Positions 29,026 to 39,350 of a stretch of 64,000 bases of DNA are shown in pieces (positions within the stretch are counted from its first letter, which is position 1; every line of letters begins with the position of its first letter). The DNA lies in contig NC_083536.1 of NCBI RefSeq assembly GCF_032362555.1, positions 2,108,001 to 2,172,000 of the forward strand, given 5' to 3'. The stretch comes from Amyelois transitella (Eukaryota; Arthropoda; Insecta; Lepidoptera; Pyralidae). The notes beneath the pieces were generated by a model that searched no databases, was not told where the DNA came from, and saw nothing but the letters and a program-made list of their open reading frames with translations. The translations under genes were made by a program, and so were the position numbers.

Positions 29026-29308
29026 TGTTAGGAAATTATAACACGGGCGATAACTGAGTAAGTAGAACTTTATTAAATCAATATTAATTCAACTATATGA
29101 CAATATTTCGTGAGGAGCAAGTTCACAGTACGAAGTCTGACAAAGCAATAAATCTCGGGCGACTGCGCGGTCACTTCGTTAGCTCGCCACAGTAGCGCCC
29201 TCTTCGTAAATCGTCACCGTTGTATTTTTGACTTCCGGCTCGATGCAGTGGCGCCATCTTTTTCAATTTTTCGAAGTCAACAGCCGCCGGATATCACGAT
29301 TGCCAACA
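29026..29308 (-). repeat. Gypsy2 3' LTR
   Basis: 283 bp, TGTTAGGAAATT...TTGCCAACA as read on the plus strand. The partner is at 47,404-47,685. Both contain CGCCACAGTAGCGCCCTCTT and a pyrimidine-rich patch. Confidence 0.93.
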
Positions 29309-29757
29309 CGGCCATTCTGCGCGGTGCCTGTCCCAGGCGCCTCCCGAGTCTAGATTAAATGCTGAAACATAAGTATATATTAGACTGCGACACTTAATAA
29401 AGGTGTAAGGTAATGCGGTCATATTGTTGCTAATATCACACATAAATAATTGTTTCCACATTCGTTTATGTGTTAGAAAACTACTTGCACTTAAAGGGAC
29501 TCTGCCGCACTTAAGAGACCAAGTTAGTCTTCCACCCTGCACAATAGAGCCACTTGCACTCAAAGGGATATATACCACACTTGAACGTACCAAGTTCACT
29601 CAAAATTGTGCCTATGTATGTAACTTCCAATATATTTACAACAATTCTTAATGTGTGACATAAATATAAGTTAAAGCATTTTATCTTGACTCGCAATTTA
29701 CTTACGTGTACCTCTTTTTTTTTTATATTTAATAAACTTAATTATTATGCCTGATGA
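29309..29757 (-). other. Gypsy2 3' untranslated region with imperfect direct repeat
   Basis: Non-coding. ACTTGCACTTAAAGGGA (about 29,484) and ACTTGCACTCAAAGGGA (about 29,551) begin two ~67-bp related units, each followed by CCACACTT or GCACTTA and CCAAGTT. No function is assigned. Confidence 0.5.
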
Positions 29758-30256
29758 TAGGGTAAACCGTATAGCTATTGCCCACTTAAGGACTTCAAAC
29801 ACTTTGGCTTCAAACAATAAAAAAAGTATTATAAGTTTCAACCATTTATTATTTTTTTCTTATGTCTAAATAAAATCTCCATCAAAGTGTTAACGGTTTT
29901 TAGTCAAAACTTACATGGCTTAGAAAATAATAAAACAAATTTAAAATTATCCAAAAATGTACAGTTATTGCCCATTGCTTACACTAATTGCCCACATCAC
30001 AGCACAGTAATTGCCCAGTACCTTAAAATTATAAATTAGACTTTGAACTTTTGTCACTCCTTCTGATGTTCTTCAAAAATGCCTTCCACCAACCATCACC
30101 TAGCCTATTTTATAAAAACGAATTAGGGCGCGGGTTTTCTTCCAAAAACTTTTGCATGGAGTCTAAAATATCTTCTTTATTTCGAGGAAATCCTTTTCTA
30201 GCCGATATTATTATACAATCCTCCAAACGACTTTCTTCAGACAGTTAATATAAGTG

Positions 30257-30530
30257 ACTAGCTGTGCTCGCAACTTCGTCCACGTGGAATAATTATTTTG
30301 GGCATTATTGAAGCCCTCAAGGATGAATAATTTTCCCCGTTTTTTTCACATTTTCTATTATTTCTTTGCTCCTTATAGTTACAGTGTGATATTATATAGC
30401 CTTAAGCCTTCCTCGATTAATGGTCTATTCAACGCAAAAAGAAATTTTCAATTCGAACCAGAAGTTCCTGAGATTAGCGTGTTCAAACAAACAAACAAAC
30501 AAACTCTTCAGCTTTATAACATTAGTAAAG
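30257..30530 (+). mobile_element. Short retroposon, ACTAGCTGTGC head
   Basis: The head ACTAGCTGTGCTCGCAACTT and the tail (AAAC)n then CTTTATAACATTAGTA match the abundant insect retroposon type also seen at 58,609-59,544. It is nested in the TA-flanked transposon. No coding. Confidence 0.6.
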
Positions 30531-30634
30531 ATGGTCCTGTAGCGATAGATTTAAAGCTTACTTAATTGAAGTTGAAGCGCAGTCAGAGTAAGAGAAAAGG
30601 GGAAGGGATATAAGAAAAATTGAAAGATTTTCAT

Positions 30635-31272
30635 TACTTCTTAGGTTTCCGTACGTCTGAATACAAAAACGGAACCCTTATAGGATCACTCGTGTGTCTG
30701 TCCGTCCGTCGCTTACAGTCAATTATCTCCGAATCTATTAGACCGATTAAGTTGAAATTTGGTACACATATCAATTCCTGTGACCCAAACACAGAGATGT
30801 GACATGAGCAGATGAAATCTGTATACGGGGGGTCATTTTTGGGGGGGAATAGGAAAATTAAAAAAAAAAAAATCTGAAAACTGCATCGTGTGGCATATCA
30901 AATGAAAGGTCTTGTTGAGAAGATCTTAAATGTATTTTTTGTAATTTTAAAATAAATAGTTTCCAAGTTATTCAAGAAAATAGACGAAAATTGAACCCCC
31001 CCTACTGAACCTAAAATTTTGAAAAAAAATACAGAAATTAGTTTTCTCCTTATAGATTATAGGAAAACCTATAAGAAGTCCATGATATTAAAAAAAACAT
31101 GGTAAATCACTCAATATTGTGCGTACCAACTTACATTTGCAGGTGGAATGTGTGGGAGAACATATTTTAGTTACCACAAACAAATTTGGGTCAGATTTAA
31201 AAAAACATGATAGGTAACATCGTACGGAACCCTCTTCACGCAAGTCCAACCCGCACTTGTCCCCTTTTTTAA
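30635..31272 (+). repeat. GTTTCCGTACG interspersed repeat
   Basis: Starts AGGTTTCCGTACG and ends with CGTACGGAACCC, CAAGTCCAACCCGCACTTG and a T-run. The start and the near-end are inverted (TTCCGTACG/CGTACGGAA). I recognise this from many lepidopteran intergenic regions but cannot assign a class. A related fragment is at about 4612-4900. Confidence 0.55.
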
Positions 31273-31499
31273 GTGTATAGGAACAAACGGGCCAAAAAAT
31301 ACAATAAACTTGACTCTTGTCAAACAGACATTTTTAAATTTACTTGTCCGCCGAATTTATGGCGGGACGAAGGAGTTCCGTATGAGTTTTTATACATACG
31401 GTTGTCCGTTTGTTACTTACATATAATTTTATTTATTTATAGTATTTACAACTATTTAAATGTGATCCCTACAGTCCTAAACTGGTTTTACCTATGTCC

Positions 31500-31646
31500 C
31501 AGATTTTTAATATAGTAGAGGAGACTGGAGCTCGGAACACGTTATTTTTCAGCAATTTGCCTTGTAGACAAATTGTTAGAAGCATCTTAAAGAGCCTCGA
31601 TAGCTTTCTGTAAATTTTCTTTGCTATATTGCACTTTTGGTGTCTT
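31500..31646 (-). pseudogene. Pipsqueak-type helix-turn-helix relic of a pogo-like transposase
   Basis: Starting MPKTPKVQYSKENLQKAIEA, followed after a stop by STRQIAEK, a second stop, RVPSSSLLY and NLGHR in shifting frames. The order Lys/Arg-rich start, helix, STRQIAEKY..VPSS and GHR is that of the psq DNA-binding domain of pogo/Tigger transposases. No DDE core is found. It lies inside the TA-flanked element and reads inward from its right end. Confidence 0.6.
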
Positions 31647-32561
31647 TGGCATACTGTAAATAAAACAATAACAGCCAATAAGATGTTGTGCATAGCGATT
31701 GGCTACCCGCACCCACGAAATAATGTTAACAATATTTGCTACATTGTCAATATTATTGCGTGCATTTGGCAAAAATATTGACAATATTACATAGTGAAAA
31801 AAATATTGACAACACCAATCAATATCACAATATTATTGCGCGTATGCAAACCATTAAGCTAATAAATGTGACGGCAACATTACTGACTTAATCAAAAAAT
31901 TGCTGATAATGATTGCCCTGGGCAATAACTATAGATATTAACCATGGCAATCACTAAAATTATGGTGGGCAATAACTAAAAATATGCCGAAATACATATA
32001 GCGATTGCCCACCGTTAAAAAACCGTTGAATCTAGTCTGATTTCAAATATTTTCATTAAAAACATAACATAATACTTTTGATTTCGTCATAAACATACAC
32101 CAATAATGAAATATCAAATAAAATGCAAAAAAAAATAACCTCTAAGCAAGTAATTCCTTAAGAAAATTGCTAAAAAGCTTACCTGTTTGAGTAACATGTT
32201 CACCCGCCTTGACAAAATCTACCATTAATGTTTTTTTTTCTTCAGTGTAAACACTTATCAATTTTAAAATCTACTTTTAATTGACCATAGAGTAACCTAG
32301 TAAATTATATTTGAAACAAGTGAGAACACAATCTTTGATTCAGATTTTTTTTCTAAAAACGGGCAATCACTGCCTGTGGGCAATAACTCTCTGGGTTACC
32401 CTATATTTTACTTGTACACATAATTATATTTAAATGATGTAAATAAATGATTTTGTTTTATTTATTTGTACTATTTTAATAAATTGTTCATTAGGTAAGA
32501 TAGAAAAATAGTATATTACCTTGCCAACACGCATATCTATTATATACATATAATCACGTAA

Positions 32562-33127
32562 TTATTCAGAATCATTCCAGTTATCTATTTTTATCCACGG
32601 CTTCATATTCTCAGCCGCTATCACGCCAGTATACTTTTTAAAGGATCTTTCACTGCCTTTAAGGTCCGTTACCTCATATCTGTCATTTCCCATGAGTTTT
32701 TTGACTTTGAATGGACCTTTGAAGACCGGTAACAGTTTGCGACTTTTACCATCATTGCTCTGACTTTGAATTTTGATAAGTACCAAGTCTCCCTCGGCAT
32801 AAGTACGTGCATTTATTCGACCCCTATCAAATCTTTCTTTCTGTACCTTGGCATTGGCTTTTAAGTTAGCGTCTACTCTCTCTCTCGCAAGCTAGTCACA
32901 TCGAAAATGTTCTCATCATCAAGTTGAGGAGCTAAACTATCACTGTCTGTGCGTAATCGGTATCCAAAAAATACCTCACTAGGGACGGCTTTTGTAATTT
33001 TATGAATTGTACTATTTAGACCTTGCTGTAACACCTTTATATACTGATCCCAGCCGTCTTCAGTTGTGTTAGCCCCAATAGCTTTTAAGGATTCTAAAAT
33101 TGTCTTATTGAAACGCTCGACTTGACT
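32562..33127 (-). pseudogene. Gypsy2 integrase C-terminal part
   Basis: From 33,127 leftwards: the catalytic Glu region (SQVERFNKTILESLKAIG), EDGWDQYIKVLQQGLNSTIH, SEVFFGYRLRTDSD, then a frame-consistent GPF-type domain (DLVLIKIQ, LLPVFKGPFKVKKLMGNDRY, EVTDLKGSERSF) and the end NWNDSE. Its N-terminal half was pushed to 41,373-41,908 by LINE L4, which entered a few codons before the Glu. A ~155-bp stretch (32,404-32,561) between the stop and the DNA transposon is non-coding. Confidence 0.88.
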
Positions 33128-33129
33128 TC

Positions 33130-33882
33130 TTATCAAAAGAATGTACCTGCGGGCAATTCAACAAGCCCGATATCAATGATTCTACCTTGCTTTCACCCAC
33201 TCCCAGTGCCGGTAATTTGCTTGATACTTATTCCAACTCTGAACCCTGTATACCTCATTATAATTATAATACAGTGCTATTTTCAGACGGTATTGGTAGC
33301 AATATGGGTAAATATTTTTGTGATACCCTAAATCAGTCTTTTATAAATTACTGCATGCCAAATGCATCTTTTACCCAAATTATTGAGAGAATTAATAATG
33401 TAAATTTAAATAATAAATCCACCATAGTAATATTAATTGGTGATAGTTTTAAAATTGGCAGGAAAGATATAATTAACTGTTTTGAATCTTTGAATAAATT
33501 AAAAGTTAACCAAATAATTTTATGTGCTTTTCCATATATGAGTTGCCAGTCTCCAAAACTTAATAAAAACATTCACCTACTCAATAATTTTATGCATTCA
33601 TTGACATGTCGTCACAGTGACAAATTTGTGTTTTTTGACATAAACAATTTCATAGGTGATTGTTTTAAGACCAATGATAGAATATTTCTATCCAGATACC
33701 ATAAGAACAAAATTGCTACATTGGTAGCTAGTAATATTAATGTTTGGACGAGTTTACATTGTAAGCGAAATATTAATTATAAGTTGACTACAAAATTGCC
33801 AACTCTGTGTGATGGTAACTCTGTTGACTTGACAGTTAATTTAAACTGCACACTCAGACAACGGGAAACCCTCGAGGGTTAA
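33130..33882 (+). pseudogene. L4 ORF1, divergent SGNH-esterase-like
   Basis: 5'-truncated: open from 33,130 (KECTCGQFNKPDI, probably the end of a zinc-finger part) with the first ATG-type start later. The body reads TVLFSDGIGSNMGKYF, STIVILIGDSFKIGRKDIIN, KLKVNQIILCAFPYMSC, KFVFFDINNF and DRIFLSRYHKNKIATLVASN. The succession of a first Ser-Asp/Gly block, a middle GDS-like block and a final D..L.RYHK block fits the esterase domain of some CR1 ORF1 proteins. The canonical Asp-x-x-His is not clear, so activity is doubtful. It ends at TAA 33,880. Confidence 0.55.
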
Positions 33883-35112
33883 GAATTATCCATCAAAATA
33901 TACAAGGTCTTCCCGGCAAAGAATTAGAAGTACAACTAGTTTTAGAAGAATTAAATGTGGACATTTTATGTTTGACTGAGCATTGGCTCATGGAGGGGGA
34001 GATGATGTTCAGCCTAAACAATTATAATATTGTGAAAAAGTCTGCAACTAGAGTCAAACAGAAAGTCTGCAATTAGAGGTGGGTTTATGATATTTATCAA
34101 ATGCGGTCTTCGCTGTAAAGAGCGAACAGACATAACCAGACTTTCGGTTGAGCGGTGTGCCGAAGTGACCTGTGCCGAGCTAGATCATCATATAATTGTT
34201 TGTGTGTACAGTCCCCCAAACAGTGAATTTAAACAATTTTTAAAAATAATGGATCAAGTGTTACATGTTACCTCAAAATGTAATAAAAAATTAATTATTT
34301 GTGGTGATTTTAACATTGACATTTTAGTTAAATCAACTGTAAGTATACAATTTATTAATTTGTTTAAATCTTATAATTTAGAGTATGTTTTTTTCGAACC
34401 AACCCGAATAACATCTACATCTGCCAAGTGTCTGGATAATTTTTTTGCAATAATCTTTATATACGGAAATCAATTATTCACAAATTGCCCTCGGATCACA
34501 CCGGTCAATATGTTACCTTTGAGAAAGAGTCCTTAAACAATTTAAATAATGATAAAATTATGTGTAGACCTCTTTCTTCCAAAAACATAAGAAAATTTAA
34601 AATAAACATTGCAAATCAATTAAATACTTTAACATATTCTGGAAATAATCCTAATGAACATTATAACAATTTATTTAATATGATTTCTGCTGAATACTCA
34701 AAAAGGTTCAAGCAGAAACAAGTCAATATTCGTAATAGATTACAGTTCAGTGAATGGGCTACATTAGGTATTCACAAGAGTAGGAATAAGTTATATGACT
34801 TATATGCCCAGAAACAATACAATTTTGACCCCAGTTTTGTAGAATATGTCAAAAATTATTCAAAATTATTTAAAAAAGTTTGCAGGCAAGCCAAGTCTTT
34901 TCACATAAGTAGTAAAATAAACAACGCACCAAATAAAATTAAAGAAACATGGAACATTATTAATAAAGAATCTGGCAAAATCAAAGATAGAGACAGTATT
35001 AAACAAATATCATCCGGTAACAAAAGTATTTCTAAAACTCAGGACATAGTAAATGCTTTTGATAATTTCTTTGCAAAAATCCCTGTGGAGCTAACTTCTG
35101 ACGTTGACTCTT
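33883..35112 (+). pseudogene. L4 ORF2 endonuclease part
   Basis: The ORF2 frame is open before the ORF1 stop, overlaps it and has no clear ATG. It reads RIIHQNIQGLPGKELEVQLV, VDILCLTEHWL (Glu), then a stop/shift at about 34,075, GGFMIFIKCGLRC, HIIVCVYSPPNSEF, KLIICGDFNIDILV (Asp), another shift near 34,490 and PSDHTGQYVTF (Asp-His). The linker follows up to the L3 insertion at 35,113. Broken at two or more places. Confidence 0.8.
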
Positions 35113-35222
35113 ATTATTTTTTTATTATTTATTTATTTATTACACAATAATCATAATGAAACTTAAAAACAATATTCCGCAAAACTGTTTTCACAGTTTG
35201 TCTGCGGTCAGTCTCATTTAAG

Positions 35223-38200
35223 CTACATACTTCTATAGAATTTGAGAAGAGTTTTTTTAATTGATGCGTTGGTCCCACATACAGATCTAATGTCTGCGGG
35301 CAAACTGTTCAATAAGTAGGGCAAGCGTTTTTTTAATGTTCTATCGCCATAGTAATTACTTACTCTGGGTACCTCCAGCTTGCCCGCAGTCACAGACCTA
35401 GTACTGTGACCATGACTAGTGACATTTAGCTTCTGATTGTTATGATTATTCAATATTATAAGATATTTATGCTTTACACTAGCTGGAAGAATCTTACATA
35501 TTTTAAAAAGTAGATAATAATCTTTTTTAACTTTATTTTTAGTTTTACTATTGACCAGAAACTTTAGAAATCTAATTTGAATTTTTTCTATTTTATCTAA
35601 ATTGGTTTTAAATGTAAGTCCATAACAATCAAGAGTATAGCTAATTATAGGTTCTACTAGTGATAAATATAAACATTTTAAGATATTCCTAGGAACTTTA
35701 AAACTTAAGTGATAAAATTTACTTAACAATATTCTTAATTTACTGCATATGTAATTGACATGTTGTGTCCAGGAAAAACGATCGTCTACAATAACTCCAA
35801 GGTAGGTTATATAATTTACACGTTCTATGGGTTCACAAGTACAGTATATATTTTTATTATGAATACAGGAATAAGAATGAGCTGTTATAGGCAATGCTGA
35901 TGGTTGTTTGGAAAGATCAATATAGGGAGAGTGTATTAACATATATTTAGTTTTAGAGGTATTCAATAGAATTCCGTTGTCGTGCGACCACTCAACGACC
36001 GCGTCCACATCACATTGTACCAAAGATAGGAGTTCCGCCAGGTCAGCGCCGGCGAGCAGCATGCAGAGGTCATCCGCGAACATGTGCGCTGTGCAGTGCT
36101 GCAGTGCACCACACAGGCTGTTAACGTGCATTAGGTAGCTCACGGGACCACACCCCGAGCCCTGCGGTACCCCGCAGCGTACCGCCGTCATCGCGCTGAG
36201 CGCATCTCCAACCCTGACACGATATGAGCGCCCGGTTAGATAGTCGCGGAACCAGTCGTTAAGTGGCTTGTCGACTCCACATTCGCTCATAGCTTTCAAA
36301 AGGGTATCTGTATCGAGGGTGTCGAACGCTTTTTTATAATCAAAAAATACTGCAACAACAATTTTTTTATCTGCTAAATGTGAATTGATTTCATCTGTAA
36401 AAATGGACAATAATGAGCTAGTACTTTTACCCTTCTGAAAGCCATGTTGACAGTCATTTAAAATATTATTTTGTGATAAATAAGATCCGAGTTGAGTTGT
36501 TATGCTCTTTTCAATTATTTTGTCTATACTAGATAAAATAGCTATAAGTCTGTAATTTTTGTAGTCTTTACGATCTCCTTTTTTATGAATTGGTCTTACT
36601 ATTGCCTCCTTTAATTTATCTGGGAATTTATGATATTTTACAGATAAGTTAATTAGTCTAGCTATAACGGGACTTACTCTTTCGGATATTAACTTCAGGT
36701 CACACATGCGTACGAGATCGCTTCCAGCTGATTTTTTCGCATCCATTTTATCTATAATACCTTTAACTATTTTTGCATCAACTGGTTGCCATCTCATACA
36801 CCTGTCCGACTTATATACATAACTTGTTCGATTTAGCCATTTATATTTACAGTCATGTTTAATTGAGTCTATCTCTTTAGAAAAAGTTCTTGCAAACTCA
36901 TTACATATATATTCAGTACCACCTTGGATCCTCATACTATTAACTATATTTGTATCTAAAGATTTTTTACTCTTCCCTAGCATACTATTTATTTTTTCCC
37001 AAATTTTCCTAATATTCTTGTTACAATCTATAATACACTGTTTATCATAATTATTCCTGGATTTAGCTATCGCCTTATGACATTTATTTCTATATTTGGT
37101 ATAAATTAGTCTATTTATCATATTATTTGGTTCTTTGCTCCATATTTTAAACAGTCTATCTCTTTCTAATATCATCTTTTTTAATTTTTCTGTCACCCAG
37201 TTTTTATTTCTCATACTATTATTAATCACTATGTTCTTATAACATTGACTATATATGGTAGTAAAAGTTTCGCATAAAGCAGTGTACAATTTTATAGGGC
37301 AGTCAATTGTTAACAGGTGTTGAAAATCAGTAGCTAAAAGTTTTTCCCTGACTAGGCGGTTATCTAACACGCGGCGCGCAGCAGTGGAGGGACCCGCGGC
37401 GGCCGGCCCGCCTGCGTTATCTTTGCATTTTATCAATACAGTCACATAATAGTGATCCGATATTTTATGTTCAATTACCGCCGAACAAATTGCAGCTGAA
37501 CTATGTCTAGCATATATATGATCCAAGCATGATTCTACTACTTTACCATTAAGTATTTCCTTTCTTGTTATATCATGAATACATTTAGTAAAACCATATT
37601 CTGTCATTAAATTTTCGTAGGTAATCACATTGTTATCTTGACTGTTCAACAAATTTATATTTATATCTCCACATAATATTACTTTGGAATTAGTTGGTAG
37701 ACTATTTAATAAAATATTAAGTTCTGATAAGAATTGTACAGTTTTATCCTTTTTATTAACTTTTGGAGGTCTGTAAATAGAAATGATATGTAACTGCTCA
37801 CCTGCAATATTCAGCGTTATGTAAACACATTCTGCCGCGCTCATCGCCAGCGCAGGCGTTGTCGAGCTATCTACCTCATGCTGGACTAATCCCGCGCGAG
37901 AATACACTAGAACTCCTCCACCGCTTCGCCCCGAACGTGTATAGTAACTTAAATTAAAGCCATCTATTTTATAAAAGGATAATAAACTATAATTTATATT
38001 AGATTCTGTTAGTACTATTATATCAATTTTATGTAAATGTCCATGCAGTGAGACGAGTAATTCGTCAAAATGTTTTTTAATTGAACGTATGTTTACATGT
38101 AATAAACAAATATCACAATCACTATTAAATCTAGAAGAGTCATAGAAGTCACTTATGTTGCTTACACGAACATAGTTTACTGAATTGTCGACGTGGTCTA

Positions 38201-38225
38201 TGTCACTTAAAGGTGTGAATTTTAA
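35223..38225 (-). CDS. L3 ORF2 endonuclease-reverse transcriptase
   Basis: About 1,000 codons open from just left of 38,228. Endonuclease: LLHVNIRSIKKHFDELLVSL, IIVLTESNINYS (Glu), GVLVYSRAG, IISIYRPPKVNK, KVILCGDININLL (Asp) and HKISDHYYVTVLI (Asp-His). RT: DAKKSAGSDLVRM, KEAIVRPIHKKGDRKDYKNY, QHGFQKGKSTSSL, VAVFFDYKKAFDTLDTD (Asp), VRCGVPQGSGCGPVSYLMHV and HMFADDLCMLLAG (FADD). No stop or shift inside. Near the N-terminus an ATG is followed one codon later by TGA (ATG CAG TGA), so the natural start may be lost; otherwise it starts at a non-ATG codon. It is 40 bases downstream of ORF1. Confidence 0.88.
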   Translation of the reverse strand, partial: LKFTPLSDIDHVDNSVNYVRVSNISDFYDSSRFNSDCDICLLHVNIRSIKKHFDELLVSLHGHLHKIDIIVLTESNINYSLLSFYKIDGFNLSYYTRSGRSGGGVLVYSRAGLVQHEVDSSTTPALAMSAAECVYITLNIAGEQLHIISIYRPPKVNKKDKTVQFLSELNILLNSLPTNSKVILCGDININLLNSQDNNVITYENLMTEYGFTKCIHDITRKEILNGKVVESCLDHIYARHSSAAICSAVIEHKISDHYYVTVLIKCKDNAGGPAAAGPSTAARRVLDNRLVREKLLATDFQHLLTIDCPIKLYTALCETFTTIYSQCYKNIVINNSMRNKNWVTEKLKKMILERDRLFKIWSKEPNNMINRLIYTKYRNKCHKAIAKSRNNYDKQCIIDCNKNIRKIWEKINSMLGKSKKSLDTNIVNSMRIQGGTEYICNEFARTFSKEIDSIKHDCKYKWLNRTSYVYKSDRCMRWQPVDAKIVKGIIDKMDAKKSAGSDLVRMCDLKLISERVSPVIARLINLSVKYHKFPDKLKEAIVRPIHKKGDRKDYKNYRLIAILSSIDKIIEKSITTQLGSYLSQNNILNDCQHGFQKGKSTSSLLSIFTDEINSHLADKKIVVAVFFDYKKAFDTLDTDTLLKAMSECGVDKPLNDWFRDYLTGRSYRVRVGDALSAMTAVRCGVPQGSGCGPVSYLMHVNSLCGALQHCTAHMFADDLCMLLAGADLAELLSLVQCDVDAVVEWSHDNGILLNTSKTKYMLIHSPYIDLSKQPSALPITAHSYSCIHNKNIYCTCEPIERVNYITYLGVIVDDRFSWTQHVNYICSKLRILLSKFYHLSFKVPRNILKCLYLSLVEPIISYTLDCYGLTFKTNLDKIEKIQIRFLKFLVNSKTKNKVKKDYYLLFKICKILPASVKHKYLIILNNHNNQKLNVTSHGHSTRSVTAGKLEVPRVSNYYGDRTLKKRLPYLLNSLPADIRSVCGTNASIKKTLLKFYRSM

Positions 38226-38266
38226 TAATAAGGATAAACACGATAATCACTGCATTAAATACCTAT

Positions 38267-39181
38267 TCACTTTGCTAATTCACGAATATCGCTGTCCGAT
38301 TTCACCCACAAAGCCTTATCGCCCTCTGACTTCTTGACAAGAACTTTACCATTGGTGACCCAGATGTATTTATATAATCCTCGAAGTTCCTTTTTTACAT
38401 TCCATAATAAGGCTCTAGTCGGTTTGGTCAAGTCTTCATTGACATAAATTCTGCTTCTCAAGGCCCCACCCACGATGTTATAACTCGTCTCTTCCAGTAA
38501 TTTACGTCTCTGGGACAACCATTGATCACGCGTTCCCGTGCCTATAGTTTTAAACTTCACAATTATAGGCGCGGGCTTGTATCCCGGTTTAGGAGTATAC
38601 GTGCGGGTCATTGACTCGATGTCCTCGCAGCTGACGTCCATTTTGCGCGCGACCAAGGCCACAATGTCCTTGAGATTTTCGCCCGGTAATTGCTCAATAC
38701 CAACTATTTCAATATTGTTTTTGCGAGTTGTTTGTTCAATATTTTGTAATTTTTGCTCCAATGCCAAGTTGCACTTTTCAAGATAGGTGCACTTATTATT
38801 CGTATTGATCATCATCTTCTCAAGCTTGTTTATTTGCTCCTTAGACACTTCGTGCTCCGCAAGCAGCGTATCGTATTTGTCAGAAAGGACGCTAATACTG
38901 TGAATGATGGTGTTCATTTGTTTTTCTAATGAAGGTAGAACAATAAGTGTTTTTTGGATGTCTTTTAACGTTTTACGTACTGTTTTTTCATCTTCCCCTT
39001 CTGTTTCATCATCCGTATCATTCTCCTCGCAGTTATAGCAACAAGTTCTGTTCCTTCCTGCCTTGATATCTGCCGCCAATCCCTTAACACAGCTCTTATG
39101 AAAAAGTCCTTGACAGGGCCCCTGGCATACGAAATGCGAACCCTTCTTGGATAGCACTTTCTTGCACTTTTGACACTCCAT
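38267..39181 (-). CDS. L3 ORF1 with PHD-type zinc finger
   Basis: 304 residues. A Cys/His finger of PHD spacing spans residues 1-50 (MECQKCKKVL, VCQGPCQGLFHKSC, CCYNCEEN). An acidic patch (DTDDETEGEDE) follows, then a coiled coil at about 65-150, and the LINE ORF1 C-terminal domain (RKNNIEIVGIEQLPGENLKD, APIIVKFKTIG, LRSRIYVNEDLTK, YIWVTNGKVLVKKSE). It probably binds element RNA; the PHD finger could bind chromatin tails, which is inference. The frame is intact with a clear ATG start. Confidence 0.85.
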   Translation of the reverse strand: MECQKCKKVLSKKGSHFVCQGPCQGLFHKSCVKGLAADIKAGRNRTCCYNCEENDTDDETEGEDEKTVRKTLKDIQKTLIVLPSLEKQMNTIIHSISVLSDKYDTLLAEHEVSKEQINKLEKMMINTNNKCTYLEKCNLALEQKLQNIEQTTRKNNIEIVGIEQLPGENLKDIVALVARKMDVSCEDIESMTRTYTPKPGYKPAPIIVKFKTIGTGTRDQWLSQRRKLLEETSYNIVGGALRSRIYVNEDLTKPTRALLWNVKKELRGLYKYIWVTNGKVLVKKSEGDKALWVKSDSDIRELAK

Positions 39182-39350
39182 ATTTATATTAAAAATACTA
39201 TATTACAATTTTATACAAATTATGTACTATACCGCAGCCGTCGCGTGCGCAATTTGAATAATCGATACGTGAATAAATCGATGCGTGTGTTCGGCGCGGC
39301 GCACTCACCGAGACTGATGATCTTGTCCATTGCGCGCTGAAACCCTACTT

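Larger units (their letters stand above)
29758..32403 (-). mobile_element. TA-flanked DNA transposon with TTGCCCA motifs
   Basis: The ends are inverted: GGGTAAACCGTATAGCTATTGCCCAC from 29,760, and the reverse of the right end reads GGGTAACCCAGAGAGTTATTGCCCAC (to 32,401). Both are flanked by TA. About ten TTGCCCA or TGGGCAA copies cluster near both ends (29,777-30,015 and 31,913-32,385). A degenerate pipsqueak-type helix-turn-helix lies near the right end, which points to the pogo/Tigger group. Two other repeats are nested inside. It is non-autonomous. Confidence 0.75.
35113..39350 (-). mobile_element. LINE L3 with PHD-finger ORF1
   Basis: Minus-strand LINE inserted in L4. It has a 3' (TAAA)n-like tail at about 35,115-35,140, a short 3' UTR, ORF2 (35,223-38,225), ORF1 (38,267-39,181) and a 5' stretch to about 39,350. 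The two L4 halves match across it. No exact target duplication could be fixed in the A+T-rich flanks. Confidence 0.88.

Noticed and set aside
30600..31280. Small frames in the interspersed repeat at 30.6 kb
   Set aside because: The repeat is non-coding; the frames overlap both strands without motifs.
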